Positions 43,113 to 50,240 of a stretch of DNA of 56,348 bases are shown in pieces. Numbering within the stretch: position 1 is the first letter of the stretch; the number at the start of each line of letters is the position of its first letter. Source of the stretch: Deltaproteobacteria bacterium. GTDB taxonomy: Bacteria; Myxococcota_A; Polyangia; DRWM01; JAAZOP01. Both the position numbers and the translations under genes were made by a program. The notes under the pieces were generated by a model. It did not search any database. It was given only the letters and a program-made list of their open reading frames with translations, and had not been told where the DNA came from. The DNA is taken from assembly GCA_016218765.1 (NCBI GenBank), contig JACRCZ010000095.1:1-56348 (forward strand), read 5' to 3'.

Positions 43113-44315
43113 ATGGGCCAGGCAAGCAGGCAACGGATCGTCATCCTGGGCGGATCGTTCGGCGGGCTGACCGCGGCCCACGCACTGCGCCGCTCGCCGG
43201 TCCGCGAGCGGCTCGAGATCACGGTGGTCTCCAAGGACGACCGCTTCACCTTCATCCCGTCGCTGCCCTGGGTCACGATGGGACACAAGTCGCTGGAGCA
43301 GATTTCGTTCCCCATCCGCCCGTCGCTCGAAGCCAAGGGTATCCGGTGCGTCAGCGGCGAGGCGGAGCGGATCGACGCGCAGGCGCGGAAGGTCGTGCTC
43401 GCCGCAGGTGACCTCGAATACGACTACCTCGTCATCGCCACCGGGCACCGCAGCGCCAACGAGGCGGTGCCCGGCCTGGGGCCCTTCGACGGCCCGGGAC
43501 ACTCGCTGATGTCGCCCCGCGAGGCGGTGGAGGCGGGGGAAGCATGGAAGCGCTTCCTCGACGACCCCGGTCCGATGGTCATCGGGTCGGCGCCCGGCGC
43601 GAGCTGCCTCGGCCCGGCGTACGAGTTCGCCTTCGAAGTGGACCACGCGCTCAAGCGCCGCGGGATGCGCCACCGCGTGCCGATCACCTTCGTCACGCCG
43701 GAGCCGTTCCTCGGGCACTTCGGCGTCGGCGGGATGGGTCGGGCGCGGCAGTTCCTCGAGGGCGAGTTCGAGCATCGGGACATCCGGTACCGCACCTCGG
43801 CGGCGGTTTCGAAGATCACCGCGTCGTCGGTGGAGCTGGCGGGCGGCGAGGCGTTCGAGTCCCGCTACTCCCTGATCATCCCGCCGCTGGCCGGTGTGCC
43901 GGCGATCGCCCGGTCACCCGGCCTGGGCAACCCCAAGGGCTTCGTGCCCACCGACGAGGCCTTCCGGCACAAGGAGTTCGAGAACGTCTACGCCGTCGGC
44001 GTGGCGGTCGGCTATCCGCCGGTGGACCAGACTCCCGTGCCGGTCAACTTCCCCAAGACCGGACACATGACGGTGCAGATGGCCAAGGCCGCCGCGCGGA
44101 ACATCGCCGCCGCGATCACCGGTGGCGCGCCGACCCGCCGGCCGCCGTTCGTCGAGTGCATCCTGGACATGGGCGACACCGCCGCCCGCATGCTCGCCGA
44201 TCCCGTGCGCCCGCCGCGCAACCGCGTGAAGATGAGCGTCGGGCGCCGCTGGCTCTGGGCCAAGCAGCTCTACGCGCCCTACTTCACCTGGAAGATGAGG
44301 ACGGGCCGCGTGTGA
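43113..44315 (+). CDS. FAD-dependent sulfide:quinone oxidoreductase-like protein
   Basis: 400 residues; ATG 43113 follows GGGGGAGG. The FAD-binding ILGGSFGGLTAAHAL (11-25) and YLVIATGH (105-112) motifs mark the two-dinucleotide-binding fold. SAPGASCLGPAYEFAFE places Cys165 at the position of the first redox Cys of SQR, and Cys349 (FVECILDMGD) at the second; the third Cys found in some SQRs is absent. The C-terminal amphipathic FTWKMRTGR end fits membrane attachment. SQR oxidises sulfide to polysulfide and passes electrons to quinone. Assignment within the SQR/flavocytochrome c family is probable, not proven. Confidence 0.87.
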   Translation: MGQASRQRIVILGGSFGGLTAAHALRRSPVRERLEITVVSKDDRFTFIPSLPWVTMGHKSLEQISFPIRPSLEAKGIRCVSGEAERIDAQARKVVLAAGDLEYDYLVIATGHRSANEAVPGLGPFDGPGHSLMSPREAVEAGEAWKRFLDDPGPMVIGSAPGASCLGPAYEFAFEVDHALKRRGMRHRVPITFVTPEPFLGHFGVGGMGRARQFLEGEFEHRDIRYRTSAAVSKITASSVELAGGEAFESRYSLIIPPLAGVPAIARSPGLGNPKGFVPTDEAFRHKEFENVYAVGVAVGYPPVDQTPVPVNFPKTGHMTVQMAKAAARNIAAAITGGAPTRRPPFVECILDMGDTAARMLADPVRPPRNRVKMSVGRRWLWAKQLYAPYFTWKMRTGRV

Positions 44316-44358
44316 ACCGGCACGGACGTCCCCGCGGGGCGTCGAGGAAGGAGTTCCG

Positions 44359-44886
44359 ATGAAGGTCAACAACGTCAATGTCGAGGCCGTGGGCAAGTTC
44401 GTCGAGCAGGCGAAAGCCGACCCGTCGGTGGCCAAGAAGAGCAAGCGCGTGGAGGGGCGCTGGAACTTCACGGCTGGACAACCGCAGTTCTCGGCGACCA
44501 TGGCCCACAAGACCGGCGAGACCACGGTCCGGGCAGACTTCGCCCCGTTCATGGGCGGCGAGGGGCTGGCGCCGGACCCGATCCAGTACTGCCCCTACGG
44601 GCTGGCGGCGTGCTACGCCGGGACCTTCGTCGGGCTGGCTGCCGCCCAGGGCGTGGTCCTTCGTTCGCTCTCCGTGGTGGCGGAGAATCGCGTGGACCTG
44701 TCGCGCTCGCTCGGCCTGTCCGACGCGCCGGTCGTGGAGCAGGTGTCGCTCTCGTTGCAGGTGGACACGGACGCCGGCGAGGCGCAGCTCGCCGAGCTGG
44801 AGCGGCTGGCCAGGGAACGCTGCCCCGGCGTGTACTGCCTGAGCAACCCGATCCCCATCGAGTTCCAGATCCAGCGCGCGGGTTGA
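44359..44886 (+). CDS. OsmC-like protein
   Basis: 175 residues; ATG 44359 with GGAAGGAG upstream. OsmC/Ohr fold: RWNFTAGQPQFSATMAH, VRADFAPFMGGEGLAPDPIQY, then CPYGLAACYAG with Cys78 and Cys85 as the candidate peroxidatic/resolving pair, and a late Cys pair in RCPGVYCLSNP. OsmC-family proteins reduce organic hydroperoxides or, in sulfur operons, may handle persulfides. Ends the operon 11 nt before the desulfurase relic. Confidence 0.87.
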   Translation: MKVNNVNVEAVGKFVEQAKADPSVAKKSKRVEGRWNFTAGQPQFSATMAHKTGETTVRADFAPFMGGEGLAPDPIQYCPYGLAACYAGTFVGLAAAQGVVLRSLSVVAENRVDLSRSLGLSDAPVVEQVSLSLQVDTDAGEAQLAELERLARERCPGVYCLSNPIPIEFQIQRAG

Positions 44887-44897
44887 CGGGGCCGGGC

Positions 44898-45086
44898 ATG
44901 GAAGACGGCCTTCCGATCTACCTCGACCACAATGCGACGACACCGGTACCCCCGGGAACGGGACCGGCACGCTCATGCCGATCGCCGGACTTGCGGACAT
45001 TGCCCACGAACGCGGCGCGCTCGTCCACAGCGACGCGGCCCAGGCCGTGGGCAAGATCCCGACCCGCGTCAACGATCTCGGCGCCT
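44898..45086 (+). pseudogene. cysteine desulfurase (NifS/IscS-type) relic with a large internal deletion
   Basis: ATG 44898 opens with GLPIYLDHNATTPV, the diagnostic N-terminus of NifS/IscS enzymes. After about 17 codons the sequence jumps (near 44945-44960) and, one frame over, reads NGTGTLMPIAGLADIAHERG and ALVHSDAAQAVGKIP, a segment normally about 140 residues further on. The PLP-binding SGHK region and catalytic Cys loop never appear. So the gene lost its middle and its C-terminal half. Its place right after rhodanese, DsrE, SQR and OsmC genes suggests it once supplied persulfide sulfur. Confidence 0.85.
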
Positions 45087-45134
45087 TCCCACGGGTCGGC
45101 CCGCAGGAGTCATCGGCCACGGCAGGATCGCGGC

Positions 45135-45160
45135 GGTTCGAATTGCCGGTTCGAATTGCC
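45135..45160. repeat. two tandem 13-bp units GGTTCGAATTGCC
   Basis: Exact head-to-tail duplication of GGTTCGAATTGCC, immediately upstream of a promoter candidate. Each unit contains the palindrome TTCGAA. Could be paired regulator sites or a small duplication left by the deletion event upstream. Confidence 0.7.
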
Positions 45161-45190
45161 TTGTCCGGCACCACGGCGGTCCGCTACCCT
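45161..45190 (+). promoter_or_regulatory. candidate promoter for the oadB segment
   Basis: TTGTCC (45161-45166), 18-nt spacer, TACCCT (45185-45190), 35 nt before ATG 45226. Confidence 0.35.
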
Positions 45191-45225
45191 GGACCGTCGT
45201 GGGAACCTCCCTGTCGATCGCGAGA

Positions 45226-45558
45226 ATGACGCCTCGCCGAGGCCGGCTCGTGGCAGCCACGCGTATTGCCCTCGTCCTCGCGTTCGTCCCGACGGTCTGG
45301 TCGTGCCTGGCCCCGGCTTCCCCCGCGGATTCCCCGGGTGCCGCTTCGGTTTCATCGGCGGGCCCCGGTGTGCCGGCCGGTCCCGGTGACGCGCCGCGCG
45401 TATCGGCGACAGGTGATTCCGGGGCAATCGCGACCACGGGCACGGCCTTGCTCCCGGTTCCTGCCGTTCGCGCCTCCCATTCCCCCCGTGACGAGCTCGG
45501 CCGCGCGGCAGCCGAGTATCGCGACCAGGTCGACCGCCCGCCCCGCGTTCCCTCCTGA
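45226..45558 (+). CDS. small exported lipoprotein-like hypothetical protein
   Basis: 110 residues from ATG 45226. Basic start, hydrophobic segment IALVLAFVPTVWSC with Cys27 as possible lipid site, then a Pro/Ala/Gly/Ser-rich tail ending in a charged segment RDELGRAAAEYRDQVDRPPR. The ribosome site is weak. Composition and layout resemble the exported protein at 47125, on the other side of the decarboxylase gene. Function unknown. Confidence 0.5.
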   Translation: MTPRRGRLVAATRIALVLAFVPTVWSCLAPASPADSPGAASVSSAGPGVPAGPGDAPRVSATGDSGAIATTGTALLPVPAVRASHSPRDELGRAAAEYRDQVDRPPRVPS

Positions 45559-45676
45559 ACTGCACCCGCTCGACGTGCGGCCGCCGGAAACTCGTGGCCG
45601 CAACACGGCGCAGCAGGTCTCGGGCACGCTGTTCTCTTCCAGGTGAAGGACGGCCCGCGACCATCGGGAGTCGTGG

Positions 45677-45796
45677 ATGTCGGATCCCGGAAGACCGTGG
45701 CGAGCCTGGCTCGGCGAATTCGTTTCCATGCTCGTCGTCCTGCTGATCTGGCTGTTCATCCTTTACTACGCCATGTGCGGCATGGCGCGCGAGTAG
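45677..45796 (+). CDS. 39-residue single-span membrane protein upstream of the decarboxylase beta gene
   Basis: ATG 45677 to TAG 45796. Residues 14-36 (FVSMLVVLLIWLFILYYAMC) form one clear membrane span after a short polar head (MSDPGRPWRAWLGE). GGGAG lies 8 nt upstream. It ends 15 nt before the oadB start. Sodium-pump decarboxylases have a small single-span gamma subunit; this peptide occupies its genomic position but is shorter than usual and I see no gamma-type C-terminal tail. Could be a minimal gamma-like partner or an unrelated stabilising peptide. Confidence 0.65.
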   Translation: MSDPGRPWRAWLGEFVSMLVVLLIWLFILYYAMCGMARE

Positions 45797-45811
45797 TCGC
45801 GGGCGCCGCCG

Positions 45812-46948
45812 ATGCCGACGTTCCTCGAATGGGTGCGCGGGCTCTGGCAGACGACGGGCTTCGACAACCTCGTCTGGCAGCAGCCGGTGATGTGGCTGCT
45901 CGGCGGACTGCTGATCTACCTGGCCGTCCGCCGCGGGTTCGAGCCGCTGCTGCTTTTGCCGATCGGTATGGGAGCCATCCTGGTCAACGCCGCACCCGAG
46001 CTCGTCGCCGATCCGCAAGGCGGGATGGCCGGCGGCCTGTTCCACTACTTCATGTACGGGATCCACCTGGAGATCTTCCCCCCGCTGATCTTCCTGGGCG
46101 TCGGCGCGCTGACGGACTTCGGTCCGCTCATCGCGGCACCCTACACCCTGTTCCTGGGCGCCGCCGCGCAGTTCGGCATCTTCGCCACGGTCGTCGGCGC
46201 CGTGTTGCTCGGGTTCACCCACCAGGAGGCAGCCTCGATCGGAATCATCGGCGGGGCCGACGGCCCGACCACGATCTTCGTGACGAACAAGCTGGCACCC
46301 CATCTCATGGGCTCGGTGATGGTCGCCGCGTACTCGTACATGTCCCTGGTCCCCGTGATCCAGCCGCCGATCATCCGCCTCCTGACGACGCGCAAGGAGC
46401 GCAGCGTCCGCATGGCGCAGCTCCGGCCGGTGTCGCGCCGGGAGCGGGTGCTGTTCGCGATCGTGACGATGATCCTGTGCGTGTTGGTGGTGCCGGCCGC
46501 TGCTTCCTTGTTCGGCATGCTGATGCTGGGGAACCTGCTCCGCGAGTCGCGGGTCGCGGACCGGCTCAGCAGTGCCGCGCAGAACGAGATCATCAACATC
46601 GTCACGCTCCTGCTGGGGTTGTGCGTCGGCATGAACATGCATTACGCGCAGTTCCTCACCTGGGACTGCATCAAGATCCTCGTGCTCGGGGCGGTCGCCT
46701 TCTCCTTCGCCACCGCCGGGGGCGTGATGCTGGGCAAGCTGATGTACGTGCTGACCGGCGGCAAGGTGAACCCGATGATCGGCGCCGCGGGCGTCTCCGC
46801 CGTGCCGATGGCGGCCCGCGTCGTGCAGCTCGTGGCGCACGAGGAGGACCCCGAGTGCTTCGTGCTGATGCACGCGATGGGGCCGAACGTCGCCGGCGTG
46901 ATCGGCAGTGCCGTCGCCGCGGGCGTGCTCATCGCGATACTGAAGTAG
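45812..46948 (+). CDS. oadB: sodium ion-translocating decarboxylase subunit beta
   Basis: 378 residues, about 10-11 spans. The conserved GIIGGADGPTTIFVTNKLAP and late GVSAVPMAARVVQ and HAMGPNVAGVIGSA segments identify the beta subunit of OAD/GCD/MMD-type pumps, which couples decarboxylation of a biotin-bound carboxyl group to sodium export. The alpha carboxyltransferase, biotin carrier and typical gamma are absent from the window, so partners must be encoded elsewhere or the protein works in another setting. It follows the 39-residue peptide by 15 nt. Confidence 0.93.
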   Translation: MPTFLEWVRGLWQTTGFDNLVWQQPVMWLLGGLLIYLAVRRGFEPLLLLPIGMGAILVNAAPELVADPQGGMAGGLFHYFMYGIHLEIFPPLIFLGVGALTDFGPLIAAPYTLFLGAAAQFGIFATVVGAVLLGFTHQEAASIGIIGGADGPTTIFVTNKLAPHLMGSVMVAAYSYMSLVPVIQPPIIRLLTTRKERSVRMAQLRPVSRRERVLFAIVTMILCVLVVPAAASLFGMLMLGNLLRESRVADRLSSAAQNEIINIVTLLLGLCVGMNMHYAQFLTWDCIKILVLGAVAFSFATAGGVMLGKLMYVLTGGKVNPMIGAAGVSAVPMAARVVQLVAHEEDPECFVLMHAMGPNVAGVIGSAVAAGVLIAILK

Positions 46949-47124
46949 CGTTTCGTTGCGGGCGGAAGGCGCAGGGTCCCGCGGTAGCCCGCGCCCCGTC
47001 GCGAGCTGTCCGCCCGGCCGGGCGCGAGGGCGGTGAATCGCGTCAATTCGGGCCGGAATCGATTGACGACGTGCCCGATGACTCGTAAGGTGGGCGAGTG
47101 GAGCGGGGACCCGCCGGCGTTTCC

Positions 47125-47451
47125 ATGAAGAGCGCAAGCCGCTGGCGCCCTCGCTTGCCCGCGTGCATGTTCCTCCTGCTCGTCACGGTCGCCGCGGCCG
47201 TGTGGTCGGTCGAGGCCCCGCTCGTCTCGTCCGCCGGGTGCTCGGCCGAGGTTTCCTCCGCGCCACCGGACACGCCCGGACCGGGCGAGCCCGGCGGCGC
47301 TCCGTCAGCGTCCGACCCGGCTCCGGCCATTTTCGCCGGGGCGGTCCTGGTACCGCCTGCACCACGATTCCGTGCCGCCCTGCGGCTCGACCAGGAAGGG
47401 CGGCCCGCTCCCGCCGTTCGGGGCCGTATCGAGCGTCCTCCGCGCGCGTAA
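47125..47451 (+). CDS. small exported hypothetical protein
   Basis: 108 residues from ATG 47125; GTG 47098 with a better ribosome site (AAGGTG) is in frame and would add nine residues. A signal peptide (CMFLLLVTVAAAVWSVEA) is followed by a Pro/Gly/Ala/Ser tail with one Cys (Cys39), and FAGAVLVPPAPRFRAALRLD. Related in style to the exported protein at 45226. Function unknown. Confidence 0.5.
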   Translation: MKSASRWRPRLPACMFLLLVTVAAAVWSVEAPLVSSAGCSAEVSSAPPDTPGPGEPGGAPSASDPAPAIFAGAVLVPPAPRFRAALRLDQEGRPAPAVRGRIERPPRA

Positions 47452-47605
47452 CGCCCGCACGAACTCGATGTTTGGCCGGTGACTCCGCCGTCGACGACGG
47501 CCTGCCGCCGGCCGGTCGCTGCGGCATTTGCGTCCGCGCGGCGCCGTCTGCGGGCGCCGCCGGGCATCAGCGGCGCGCACGGCGCGCGCGCTCGGAGGAG
47601 TCGTC

Positions 47606-47887
47606 ATGTCCACGCCCGAAGAAAGAACCGTGCCCCCGGAGGCCGGAAACAAGTCCGTCGCCGTTCCACCGTCGGAACACGGGGTTCGTCCCGCCGCGGT
47701 CGTGCCCGCACGGGACCGCGGCGGGCGCCGCGGCCGAGACGGAGCCGACCGGCGCGCCGTGGAGCCGGCGTCGCCGGTCGCGGAACCCAAGCGATCGTGG
47801 GGCGAGAAGCACGGCGGTACCATCGTGATCTGCCTGACGTTCGGCATCCTCGTCCTGGTCGTCGTGGCCAAGAACGCCTGCGGCTGA
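47606..47887 (+). CDS. small tail-anchored membrane protein, hypothetical
   Basis: 93 residues; ATG 47606 has GGAGGAG at ideal distance. The first 70 residues are polar and probably disordered (PEERTVPPEAGNKSVAV, then Arg/Gly-rich). A single C-terminal span GTIVICLTFGILVLVVVA is followed by KNACG. Orientation would place the N-terminal part in the cytoplasm if tail-anchored. No recognised family. Confidence 0.55.
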   Translation: MSTPEERTVPPEAGNKSVAVPPSEHGVRPAAVVPARDRGGRRGRDGADRRAVEPASPVAEPKRSWGEKHGGTIVICLTFGILVLVVVAKNACG

Positions 47888-47910
47888 CCGCGGGCGGTAC
47901 GGGAGGCCGC

Positions 47911-48182
47911 ATGCCGCCGTACTGGTCCATCGTCCCGTTCGTGAAGAAGGAAGCCGCCTTGATCCCTGCGTCCGCTTGGCGCCAGATCGAGCTCGAGGTC
48001 CCGACCCGGAAGTACCGCTTCCCCAAGGTCCACGAAGTGCCGCTGCGGATCGAAGATCGGAACTTCCGCCAGTTGTTCGTCAAGGACCTCGGACACGAGG
48101 AACCCACGATCCTGCTGGAGTCCTCGACTCCACCGTCAACGTGCCTTGGTGGAACGGCCTGCCGCTCCGCCTGCGCGCCTGA
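47911..48182 (+). pseudogene. transposase fragments (decayed insertion sequence)
   Basis: From ATG 47911 one frame reads YWSIVPFVKKEAALIPASAW and FRQLFVKDLGHEEPTILL (ending near 48120), typical of an interior piece of DDE (IS4-like) transposases. After a frame change, LDSTVNVPWWNGLPLRLRA ends at TGA 48182, which reads like another part of the same enzyme. Both ends and the catalytic core are missing and no terminal inverted repeats are visible. A relic. Confidence 0.6.
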
Positions 48183-48197
48183 CCCGTCAGGAGCAGG

Positions 48198-48217
48198 CCG
48201 CGGGCTGAAGCCCGCGG
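48198..48217. repeat. perfect 9-bp hairpin CCGCGGGCT/AGCCCGCGG
   Basis: Arms separated by GA only. I recall GCGGGCTGAAGCCCGC-type hairpins as dispersed repeats in many GC-rich bacteria; not verified here. It follows the transposase debris. The rest of the gap to 48405 shows nothing I can support. Confidence 0.7.
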
Positions 48218-48405
48218 TTCCGATCCGGAAGTCCGGTACCCGACCGGAGCGGTGCCATTCCTAGGGGAATTCCTGTCCGTGGTAATCCAGGCTAGTCCAC
48301 CACACGGAGAGGCGTTCCCCCACGACGGTTCCCGCATCGTCGTGCACACGGTCCGGCGGATTGGCACGAAGCGGTCTTCGATACCGACGTCAGGAAGCTG
48401 GCACC

Positions 48406-50217
48406 TCAGTGGTAGTACCAGATCGACTCGTAGTCCGCCGGATCCTCGCCGCGCGCGGCGAGACGGTCGAGGTAGTCGCGGATCGACACGTCGGTGAAGA
48501 TGAAGGTCTCGCCCGGCCGGATCTTCTTCTCCCACGGGTGGAACTCGTAGATCCGCCGCCCGTCGGGGTGGAAGCCGATCACGTCATGGTGCTGGCCGCG
48601 CAGCAGGTAGTTCTTGCCCAGCCGCGGGACGTTGAACACCGTCTCGTCGGTTCGCACCAGCCCGGGCACCAGGCGGGCCTCCTCCTTGGCTTCCTGCAAC
48701 AGCCGGGCGACCGGCACGCGGTACGCCGCGGTTTCGTCCTTCCCCTTCGCGCAAAACGTGTAGTACGGGTCCACCCCGGCCAGCCGCAGCAGCCGCCGCA
48801 CCGCGACCGCCTCGAACCGCCGGCTGTTCTCCACCGTGAGCACGAGCTGGTTGTAGACGCCGATCCCCAGCCGGCGCACCGCCTGGACCGCCTCGACCAG
48901 CTCGGGGGTGATCTCGTACACGTGCTCGACGTGCGTCATCACGCACATCTCGCGTCGCGGCGGCCGGTGCAGCTCCTCCAGCAGCGCCAGCAGCTCGCCG
49001 CCGAAGCGGAAGGGCAGCGTGACCGGCGTGCGGCTGCCGACCCGGATGCGCTCGACGTGCGGGATGGCGGCGATGCCGCGCAGGATCCGGCCCAGGCGGG
49101 AGGTGGCCAGCGCCAGCGGGTCGCCGCCGGTGACCAGCACCTCGCGAACGGCCGGGGTGCCGGCGATCCACGACACGGCCCGCTCGATGTCCTCCTCCGG
49201 GGCCAGGGCGTCCTGCGCCATGACCTCGTCGATCTCCCAGTTGCGCTGGCAGTAGACGCAGATCTGCGGACACGTGTTGTAGGGCTTTAGGATGCAGATC
49301 ATCGGATAGCGCCGGGTGATCAGCGGGAGCGGCGAGGTGTCGCGCTCGCGCATGAAGTCCAGGTCCCTTCCGCGGCCGCCGGCCGCGCGCGCGACGCCTT
49401 CCACGTAGCTCCGGGGCGGGATGACCTGCGCCCGCACGGCCCGATCCCGGGATCGGTCGCCTCCCTCGTCCAGCAACGACGCGTAGTACGGCGTCACGCC
49501 GAACGGGATGCCGCATTCCCGCGCCAGGCGGATGCTGTCCCGCTCCTCGTCCGACAACGTCACCAGGCGCGCCAACCCGTCGGCGGTCCGCACGACGTGC
49601 CGGAGCTGCCAGCGCCAATCCGACCAGTCGGCGGCCGAGCCGCCGAGCGTCGCGAGGATCCGGCGCCGGTTGAGCCGGCGACGCCGGACGGCATCCTCGT
49701 CCAGCCCCGAAACGTAGCGTCCGACCCGCTCGTGGACCCGCTCCGAGAGGCCGTCGAGGTCGCGAGAGCGCTCGATCGCCGCTTCCCTCCCTTCCATCCG
49801 CAGGAAGTCCGGCAGGACCTGCGCGCGGAAGATCCCGCTGCGGTGCTCGACGCCGCGGAACAGGTGCAGGAACTCCTCGAAAAAGCCCGCACCGATGTCC
49901 TCCGGTACCCGGTCCCAGCGCTCTCGGGCGACATCGACCAGCAGCGCCAGGGCGTCCGTGCCGGCCAGTCGCACGGTGCGGGGCGAGACGAGGTTGTGCA
50001 GGACGCGCACGGCGTCGCGGGCCACGATCGCTTCCAGGTAGTTGGCGGTTCCCCCGGACGGGAGCTCTTCCGACCCGCGCTCGGCCAGGCGCCGGCCCAG
50101 TCGCCGCCGCGCCGCCCGGACGTCGGGCGAACGCCGCAAGGCGCGCCACAACGACGGCGAGGTGGCCGCCAGCTCGCGGGTCCAACGGCGGAGGGCCTCG
50201 GTCGCCATGGCGGTCAT
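48406..50217 (-). CDS. KamA family radical SAM aminomutase, long form
   Basis: 603 residues from ATG 50217 (GGGAGG upstream; TTG 50244 rejected). An N-terminal helical extension of about 230 residues precedes the aminomutase-like core. The radical SAM cluster motif is CPQICVYC (Cys316, 320, 323) after MICILKPYN; LVTGGDPLAL and RVGSRTPVTLP are the usual SAM/barrel segments. VPRLGKNYLLRGQHHDVIGF aligns with the PLP-lysine region of lysine 2,3-aminomutase, with a Lys in place. Canonical lysine 2,3-aminomutase is about 415 residues, so this is a distinct long subgroup with unknown substrate. Co-transcribed with the aminotransferase upstream (23 nt gap). Confidence 0.88.
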   Translation of the reverse strand: MTAMATEALRRWTRELAATSPSLWRALRRSPDVRAARRRLGRRLAERGSEELPSGGTANYLEAIVARDAVRVLHNLVSPRTVRLAGTDALALLVDVARERWDRVPEDIGAGFFEEFLHLFRGVEHRSGIFRAQVLPDFLRMEGREAAIERSRDLDGLSERVHERVGRYVSGLDEDAVRRRRLNRRRILATLGGSAADWSDWRWQLRHVVRTADGLARLVTLSDEERDSIRLARECGIPFGVTPYYASLLDEGGDRSRDRAVRAQVIPPRSYVEGVARAAGGRGRDLDFMRERDTSPLPLITRRYPMICILKPYNTCPQICVYCQRNWEIDEVMAQDALAPEEDIERAVSWIAGTPAVREVLVTGGDPLALATSRLGRILRGIAAIPHVERIRVGSRTPVTLPFRFGGELLALLEELHRPPRREMCVMTHVEHVYEITPELVEAVQAVRRLGIGVYNQLVLTVENSRRFEAVAVRRLLRLAGVDPYYTFCAKGKDETAAYRVPVARLLQEAKEEARLVPGLVRTDETVFNVPRLGKNYLLRGQHHDVIGFHPDGRRIYEFHPWEKKIRPGETFIFTDVSIRDYLDRLAARGEDPADYESIWYYH

Positions 50218-50240
50218 TCCGACGTGCCTCCCTTCCGGCC

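Noticed and set aside
45110..47137. 675-codon minus-strand open frame
   Set aside because: Antisense of oadB and its flanks; His/Asp/Arg/Gln-rich artefact with no start signals.
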